Source: Thermoleophilaceae bacterium (lineage in GTDB: Bacteria; Actinomycetota; Thermoleophilia; Solirubrobacterales; JACPNS01). From it: a stretch of DNA of 41,193 bases. Where the stretch lies: assembly GCA_016462645.1 (NCBI GenBank), contig JAEMSX010000018.1, positions 1 through 41,193 on the forward strand, written 5' to 3'. Positions 37,266 to 41,193 of this stretch are shown here, piece after piece. The notes beneath the pieces are model-generated. The model was not told where the DNA came from and ran no database searches. It saw only the letters and a program-made list of their open reading frames with translations. Positions within the stretch are counted from its first letter, which is position 1; each line of letters starts with the position of its first letter. The translations under genes and the position numbers were made by a program.

Positions 37266-38017
37266 CGCGCGCCCTCGGTTGCCGCGGCGTGGGCATCGAG
37301 CCACGGTGGCGTTCCGGCCGCACACAGTCGGTTCAGTTCGATCGCATCCTTGAAGGTGTCCATGCAGTCCCAGAACCCCTCGTGTTTGTAGGCATGGAGC
37401 TCGCCGGCCGCCGCCAGGTTCTCGAGCGGCCGCTGCTCGAACACGTCATCGGGACCGACGAAGTCAAGCGCCCCGTCCTCGAGAAACATGAATCCGCCGT
37501 TGATCCAGTTCTCGAGCTGCGGCTTCTCGACAAATCCGGTGACGCGATCGTCCGCGTCCAGCCGGGCCTCGCCCCATGGGCTCCGGGGCCGCGCGACCGT
37601 GATCGTCGCGAGACCGCCGTGGCCGCGGTGAAAATCGAGCGCCGCGCCAAGATCGATGTCGGCGACCCCGTCGGCGTAGGTCAGAGCGAAGGTGCCGCCG
37701 CGGAGCTGATCGCGAACCGCGTTCACGCGGCCGCCGGTCGCCGTGTCCTCGCCCGTGTCAACGCACTCAACGCTCCAGGCACCGGAAACGACCTCGGGAA
37801 ACGCAGCGACGGAGTCAGCGACCTGGTCGGCGCGCCAACCGGTCAGGAGCAGGAAGTCATCAAACCCCTGCGCCGCATAAAGCGCCATGACGTGCCAGAG
37901 GATCGGCACGCCGCCGACCTGGACGAGCGGCTTGGGCGCGTCCTCATCGCCGCGCGCGATCCGAGTGCCACGGCCGCCACAGAGAATCGCAACGCGCGGC
38001 AGGCTTCCATCAGGCAC
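37262..38017 (-). CDS. rfbF: Glucose-1-phosphate cytidylyltransferase
   Basis: RfbF makes CDP-glucose from CTP and glucose 1-phosphate. The 251-residue product has the nucleotidyltransferase signature VAILCGGRGTRI, then PKPLVQVGGVPILWHVM, LTYADGVADIDL (metal-binding Asp), INGGFMFLE, and the RfbF-typical KHEGFWDCMDTFKDAIELN near the C terminus. Start GTG 38017 is preferred over the TTG at 38038, which overlaps the upstream stop. It lies 14 bases after the MoaD-like gene, and so probably belongs to the riboswitch-controlled transcript. Confidence 0.88.
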   Translation of the reverse strand: MPDGSLPRVAILCGGRGTRIARGDEDAPKPLVQVGGVPILWHVMALYAAQGFDDFLLLTGWRADQVADSVAAFPEVVSGAWSVECVDTGEDTATGGRVNAVRDQLRGGTFALTYADGVADIDLGAALDFHRGHGGLATITVARPRSPWGEARLDADDRVTGFVEKPQLENWINGGFMFLEDGALDFVGPDDVFEQRPLENLAAAGELHAYKHEGFWDCMDTFKDAIELNRLCAAGTPPWLDAHAAATEGAR

Positions 38018-38031
38018 GAGTGATCCCGGCT

Positions 38032-38310
38032 CTAGCAACCGCCGGCAACTGCCGGCAGAATCGTGACCTCGGCGCCATCGGCGACCGCGGTCTCCAGACC
38101 GTCAGCGAAGCGGATGTCCTCGTCGGCGACGTAGACATTGACGAAGCGACGCAACTCGCCGTTCTCGCTGATGCGGTCCTTCAGGTCGGGGAACTGGCCG
38201 TAGAGCGCGTCAAGCACTTCCGAGACCGTGCCACCGGTCTCGACCGAGACGGTTGCGTTGTTGTCCACGACGGGGCGCAGCTGCGCCGGGATCTTCACTG
38301 TTACTGCCAT
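38032..38310 (-). CDS. MoaD/ThiS-like sulfur carrier protein ending Gly-Gly-Cys
   Basis: A 92-residue ubiquitin-fold protein. It starts VTVKIPAQLRPVV, contains LRRFVNVYVADEDIRF and ends ILPAVAGGC. The Gly-Gly end is the site where sulfur carriers (ThiS, MoaD, CysO) are adenylated and thiocarboxylated; here one Cys follows it, which would have to be removed first, as is known for sulfur carriers processed by JAMM-type proteases. ATG 38310 is preceded by AGGAG overlapping the thrC stop (15-base gap). CysO of Mycobacterium tuberculosis is the closest known type; there the partner is a PLP enzyme, CysM, as here with the threonine synthase homologue. No JAMM protease is in the window. Confidence 0.88.
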   Translation of the reverse strand: MAVTVKIPAQLRPVVDNNATVSVETGGTVSEVLDALYGQFPDLKDRISENGELRRFVNVYVADEDIRFADGLETAVADGAEVTILPAVAGGC

Positions 38311-38325
38311 GTGTGCTCGTTTCTC

Positions 38326-39558
38326 CTAAGCGGTGACGGGTGTGGGAACGAATTCATTGAATGCATCGACGGTCGGCTCGATCTCGTACTTCTCGAACGT
38401 TCCGCGCGCTGCGTCGAGCGTCTTCAGGCCCTCGCCGGTGACGTAGACGACAACCGTCTCGTCCGGGTCGATCTCGCCGCGCTCGGCGATCTTCTTCAGG
38501 CTTGCGACAGTGACACCGCCGGCGGTCTCCGTGAAGACGCCGGTCGTGTGCGCGAGCAGCTTGATGCCGTAACGGATCTCGTCGTCGGTGACCTGCTCGA
38601 TGCTGCCGCCGGTGCTGCGCGCGACATCGAGTGCGTACGGGCCGTCGGCAGGGTTGCCGATTGCCAGTGACTTCGCGATCGTGTCGGGCTTGACCGGTTT
38701 ACAGAAGTCGCGGCCGTCCTCGAAGGCGTCGGCGACCGGGTTGCAGCCGGTGGCCTGCGCGCCGTGGAAGGTCGGGGTCGTGCCTTCGGCGAGGCCGAGG
38801 TCGATCCACTCGTTGAAGCCCTTGTAGAGCTTGGTGAACAGCGAGCCGGAGGCGATCGGCGAGACGATGCGGTCCGGCACCTTCCAGCCGAGCTGCTCGA
38901 TCGCTTCGTAGGCGAGCGTCTTCGAGCCCTCGCTGTAGTACGGCCTCATGTTGATGTTCACGAAGGCCCAGTCGTATTCGGCCGAGAGTTCGGTGCAGAG
39001 TCGGTTGACGTCGTCGTAGTTGCCCTTGACGCCGACGAGCTCCGTTCCGTAGACGCCGGTCGCGAGGATCTTCTGCTCCTCGAGGTCGGTCGGGATGAAG
39101 ACGTAGCTGTCAAGCCCTGCCGCTGCAGCGTGCGCGGCGACGGCGTTGGCGAGATTTCCGGTCGACGCGCAGGCGATCACTTCGTAGCCCAGCTCCTGAG
39201 CCTTGGCCATCGCCACGCTCACGACGCGGTCCTTGAAGGAGTGCGTCGGGTTGGACGCCTCGTTCTTCACGTAGACGTTCTTCAGGCCGCCCAGGTACTC
39301 ACCGAGGCGCGGCGCGTGGATCAGCGGCGAGAGTCCGGTCGCCAGGCGCGACTTCGGACGCTCGGTGAAGGGGAGAAACTCGGAGTAACGCCAGATGCTC
39401 TGCGGACCGGTCTGGATGGTCCGCTTCGCCTCCTCGACGTCGATGTTGCTGAAGTCGTACTCGACTTCGAGGGGTCCGAAGCACTGGTCGCAGACAAACA
39501 GCGCCTCAAGCGGGTACTTCGTTCCACATTCTTTGCATTTCAGCGCATCTACAGCCAT
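38326..39558 (-). CDS. thrC: Threonine synthase-like PLP enzyme with N-terminal zinc ribbon
   Basis: Threonine synthase turns O-phosphohomoserine into threonine with PLP. The 410-residue product starts with a C-x2-C...C-x2-C zinc ribbon (Cys8, Cys11, Cys23, Cys26) and has the PLP lysine in SNPTHSFKDRVVSVAMAKA (Lys109), the ACASTGNLANAVAAHAAAAG cofactor loop, and SPIASGSLFTKLYKGFNEW. This matches the actinobacterial thrC type that is often paired with a MoaD-like gene. ATG 39558 has GAGG 8 bases upstream. It is preceded by a SAM-I riboswitch and terminator, so SAM should lower its expression. Given that control and the sulfur-carrier partner, homocysteine synthesis is an alternative function. 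Confidence 0.88.
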   Translation of the reverse strand: MAVDALKCKECGTKYPLEALFVCDQCFGPLEVEYDFSNIDVEEAKRTIQTGPQSIWRYSEFLPFTERPKSRLATGLSPLIHAPRLGEYLGGLKNVYVKNEASNPTHSFKDRVVSVAMAKAQELGYEVIACASTGNLANAVAAHAAAAGLDSYVFIPTDLEEQKILATGVYGTELVGVKGNYDDVNRLCTELSAEYDWAFVNINMRPYYSEGSKTLAYEAIEQLGWKVPDRIVSPIASGSLFTKLYKGFNEWIDLGLAEGTTPTFHGAQATGCNPVADAFEDGRDFCKPVKPDTIAKSLAIGNPADGPYALDVARSTGGSIEQVTDDEIRYGIKLLAHTTGVFTETAGGVTVASLKKIAERGEIDPDETVVVYVTGEGLKTLDAARGTFEKYEIEPTVDAFNEFVPTPVTA

Positions 39559-39589
39559 TTGAAACCTCTATTCACTTGCGTCCTTAACG

Positions 39590-39620
39590 AAAAAACCTTC
39601 GACCGGATGGGCCGAAGGTT
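39590..39620 (-). terminator. Riboswitch expression-platform terminator
   Basis: On the minus strand AACCTTCG and CGAAGGTT form an 8-base-pair stem with an 11-base loop, followed by TTTTTT (39590-39595). It lies between the SAM-I aptamer and thrC, as expected for a transcription-terminating riboswitch. Confidence 0.9.
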
Positions 39621-39639
39621 CACAAGGTGAGGCTTCGTC

Positions 39640-39763
39640 CACATCTCTAGCCGACAGGTCGGCTCTGGAATTGGCACCTTTGTGAATGCAAATGCGCGGG
39701 ATCGCGCCGTTACACAGGTTGCCGGGGGGTCATCGGGCCAGTCCCTCACCCCCTCTGGATGCG
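39640..39763 (-). promoter_or_regulatory. SAM-I (S-box) riboswitch aptamer
   Basis: The minus strand shows the conserved S-box blocks in order: GAGGGACTGGCCCGATGA, CCGGCAACC, GGTGCCAATTCC and, at the 3' side, AGAGATG. P1 pairs CGCATC at 39758-39763 with GATGTG at 39640-39645. S-box RNAs bind S-adenosylmethionine and terminate transcription of methionine/sulfur genes when it is high. The gene controlled here is the threonine synthase-like gene with its sulfur carrier. Confidence 0.95.
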
Positions 39764-39780
39764 TACAACTATGTGGGGCG

Positions 39781-39786
39781 ATTGTA
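39781..39786 (-). promoter_or_regulatory. Probable -10 box of the riboswitch operon
   Basis: TACAAT on the minus strand. A transcript starting about 7 bases further on, near 39774, would begin just before the riboswitch P1 stem. No clear -35 element is seen. Confidence 0.5.
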
Positions 39787-39824
39787 GCTTGCGCGCAGCG
39801 GGAAAGAGTCCTACGTTGGCCTTA

Positions 39825-40505
39825 GTGCCATTCAAGGATCGAAAGCACGCTGGGCATGAGCTTTCCGAATCAGCAGAACTACAGGACCTAGGAAACCCTG
39901 TAATCGTCGCACTACCGCGCGGCGCAGTCTCTGTTGCTCTTGAGATCGCTCAGAAGCTCGACGCACCACTGACCGTGATGCCCGTCGAGGAGATCGCCAC
40001 GCCCGGCAAGCCCGAATACATCGTCGGGGCGGTCGCGGAGAACGCGATCCACGTGATCGACGCTGACGCGCTCGCAGCGCTCGGCGTCACGGAAGATTCG
40101 CTCGCCGTGCGCGTCGCCGAGGCGACCGCGCGCATCGCACGACTTTCGAAGCTTTACCGGGGGGAAGATCACAACACGGCGGACGTCGCCGGCCGACCCG
40201 TCGTCGTGGTTGACGACGGGTCGGCCACCGCCCCGACGCTCGAAACCGTGGCCGTGGCTCTCGCTCGCCACAAGCCTGAATCGATCATTCTCGCCACCCC
40301 GGCGCCGCCCGACGACAACCTCCAGGGCTACTGCCGCGTGGTGAGCGTGTTCCGCGACGAAGAGCACGCCGACGGCATGGCGCTGATCGGCGCCTGGTAC
40401 GACGATCGCGCCGCGCCGAGCGACAAGGTCGCGGCCAAAATGGTCCACGACTATGCCGCAGCGCGCGCTCGCCGGGGCGGGCCAGACGTTGCAACCAACA
40501 GGTAA
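39825..40505 (+). CDS. Phosphoribosyltransferase-family protein with altered PRPP loop
   Basis: A 226-residue protein of the phosphoribosyltransferase fold, like the stand-alone form of the domain that occurs with dienelactone hydrolase-like partners: VPFKDRKHAGHELSE, PVIVALPRGAVSVALEIAQ KL, and GKPEYIVGAVAENAIH. The PRPP loop reads VVVVDDGSATAPTLETV (126-142); the usual end of the loop (T-G-A-T) is T-A-P-T, so PRPP binding may be reduced. Start GTG 39825 is used: an upstream ATG (39759) would place translation inside the divergent riboswitch, and no good ribosome binding site is seen for either. Function unknown. Confidence 0.65.
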   Translation: MPFKDRKHAGHELSESAELQDLGNPVIVALPRGAVSVALEIAQKLDAPLTVMPVEEIATPGKPEYIVGAVAENAIHVIDADALAALGVTEDSLAVRVAEATARIARLSKLYRGEDHNTADVAGRPVVVVDDGSATAPTLETVAVALARHKPESIILATPAPPDDNLQGYCRVVSVFRDEEHADGMALIGAWYDDRAAPSDKVAAKMVHDYAAARARRGGPDVATNR

Positions 40506-40577
40506 GTCGCCTTCCTGCCGATAAAATGGCTGAATCATGGCTCTTTCCACGACAATTGACGAACCTCCGAGTCCGGC

Positions 40578-41193
40578 ATGGCGCGCATCCGCAACATGCC
40601 CGGTCGTATTCGCCGTCGTGGAACCAACGCTTCGGTAGAAGACCTCGTACCTGAAATCAACGCGGAACCCCGTGTCGAGATGATCGAGCACGGCGGGATT
40701 CGTTGGTACAACATCGAAAAGCCTGGCCCCGCTGAGGAAGCCTGGCTGCACGAGCACTTCGACTTCCACGAACTCGATCACGAAGACGTGCGTTCGCGCA
40801 ACCAGCGTCCGAAGATCGACGAGTACGACGACTACCTCTTCATCGTCCTCCACCTCGCGATGTTCGACAAGCGTGTCGGTCGACTGAACGCCGCCGAGCT
40901 CGACATCTTCATCGGCCCCGACTACGTGATCACAATCCCGAACGAGGCGCTGAAGCCCGTCGAGTACCTCTTCGAGCGCTGCAAGAGCCACGAGGAGACG
41001 CGCGAGCAGCGCATGGGTCAGGGCACCGGCTTCCTGCTCTACACAATCGTCGACGACGCGTTCGCGAGCTTCTTCCCGATGCTGCGGAAGATCGGCCTGA
41101 AGCTCGACTCGATCGAGGAGGACATCTTCATTGCCGAGGAGTCCCGCGAGGTCGTCCGCGACATCTCCAACGTCAAGCAGGAGATCATCAACT
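40578..41193 (+). CDS. corA: CorA-type divalent metal transporter, truncated by window edge
   Basis: About 205 N-terminal residues are present; the membrane helices with the GMN motif lie beyond the right edge. The cytoplasmic domain is typical of CorA: a basic lead (MARIRNMPGRIRRRG), ELDHEDVRSRNQRPKIDEYD followed by DYLFIVLHL, and LDIFIGPDYVITIPNEALKP. The long helix DSIEEDIFIAEESREVVRD leads toward the pore. CorA proteins carry Mg or other divalent ions; a related efflux type is possible since the pore is not visible. Start ATG 40578 is the first in frame; ATG 40596 is an alternative. Confidence 0.88.
   Translation, partial: MARIRNMPGRIRRRGTNASVEDLVPEINAEPRVEMIEHGGIRWYNIEKPGPAEEAWLHEHFDFHELDHEDVRSRNQRPKIDEYDDYLFIVLHLAMFDKRVGRLNAAELDIFIGPDYVITIPNEALKPVEYLFERCKSHEETREQRMGQGTGFLLYTIVDDAFASFFPMLRKIGLKLDSIEEDIFIAEESREVVRDISNVKQEIIN

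Noticed and set aside
39549-39749. 66-residue minus-strand open frame upstream of thrC
   Set aside because: It runs through the SAM-I riboswitch and its terminator. RNA structure explains the sequence better than coding.
40537-40635. Short plus-strand frame (about 33 codons) before corA
   Set aside because: It has no clear ribosome binding site, overlaps the corA start in another frame, and shows no motif. It may be a chance frame.

Overview
The window is a chromosomal segment from a high-GC actinobacterium. The gene set (actinobacterial integration host factor mihF beside gmk and rpoZ, a PyrR-headed pyrimidine operon, a SigB/SigF-type partner-switching cluster, a threonine synthase with a MoaD-like partner) and the protein style suggest the class Thermoleophilia (Solirubrobacterales-like). 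That placement is an inference from gene content, not a database result. Nothing resembles a prophage, insertion sequence, CRISPR array or rRNA operon.

Region 1 (1-15068) is mostly leftward translation and RNA-metabolism genes: coaBC, a terminator, then rimP-nusA-infB-rbfA-nrnA-truB-ribF, and further left rpsO-pnp (pnp runs off the left edge). The usual ribF-rpsO adjacency is broken by about 4.2 kb of mixed-strand accessory genes: a PucR-type regulator, a secreted lipase-like hydrolase and a secreted M28-like peptidase with altered active-site residues. NusA carries a C-terminal Cys/His cluster and a long acidic tail, and no ylxR lies between nusA and infB.

Region 2 (15144-26550) is also leftward: rnz, then the tightly overlapping pyrR-pyrB-pyrC-carA-carB-pyrK-pyrD operon with a PyrR-binding-like element over its ribosome binding site, then mihF-gmk-rpoZ. 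pyrE and pyrF are not in the window.

Region 3 (26638-36215) holds signalling and stress genes: a membrane HD-GYP protein, tRNA-Arg(CCG), a ZIP-family permease with substituted metal-site residues, a small zinc-ribbon protein, an ECF sigma factor overlapping a membrane DUF4349 protein (probable anti-sigma factor), and a complete SigB-type module. That module has a sigma factor, an RsbW-like kinase, a second RsbW-like protein that has lost its ATP-binding boxes, a membrane GAF-PAS-GAF-SpoIIE phosphatase and a STAS antagonist. A SigB/SigF-type promoter (GTTT-N16-GGGTAT) precedes the rsbW-like gene, so the module probably feeds back on itself.

Region 4 (36282-41193) holds a leftward operon headed by a SAM-I riboswitch with its own terminator: threonine synthase-like gene, MoaD/ThiS-like sulfur carrier ending Gly-Gly-Cys, glucose-1-phosphate cytidylyltransferase, and CDP-glucose 4,6-dehydratase-like gene. 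SAM control of a threonine synthase homologue paired with a sulfur carrier is the most interesting feature: it suggests a protein-thiocarboxylate route to homocysteine. On the right edge are a degenerate phosphoribosyltransferase-like gene and the start of a CorA-type transporter. No gene-free stretch exceeds 300 bases; the longest is 32233-32509, which holds two terminator hairpins and the SigB-type promoter.
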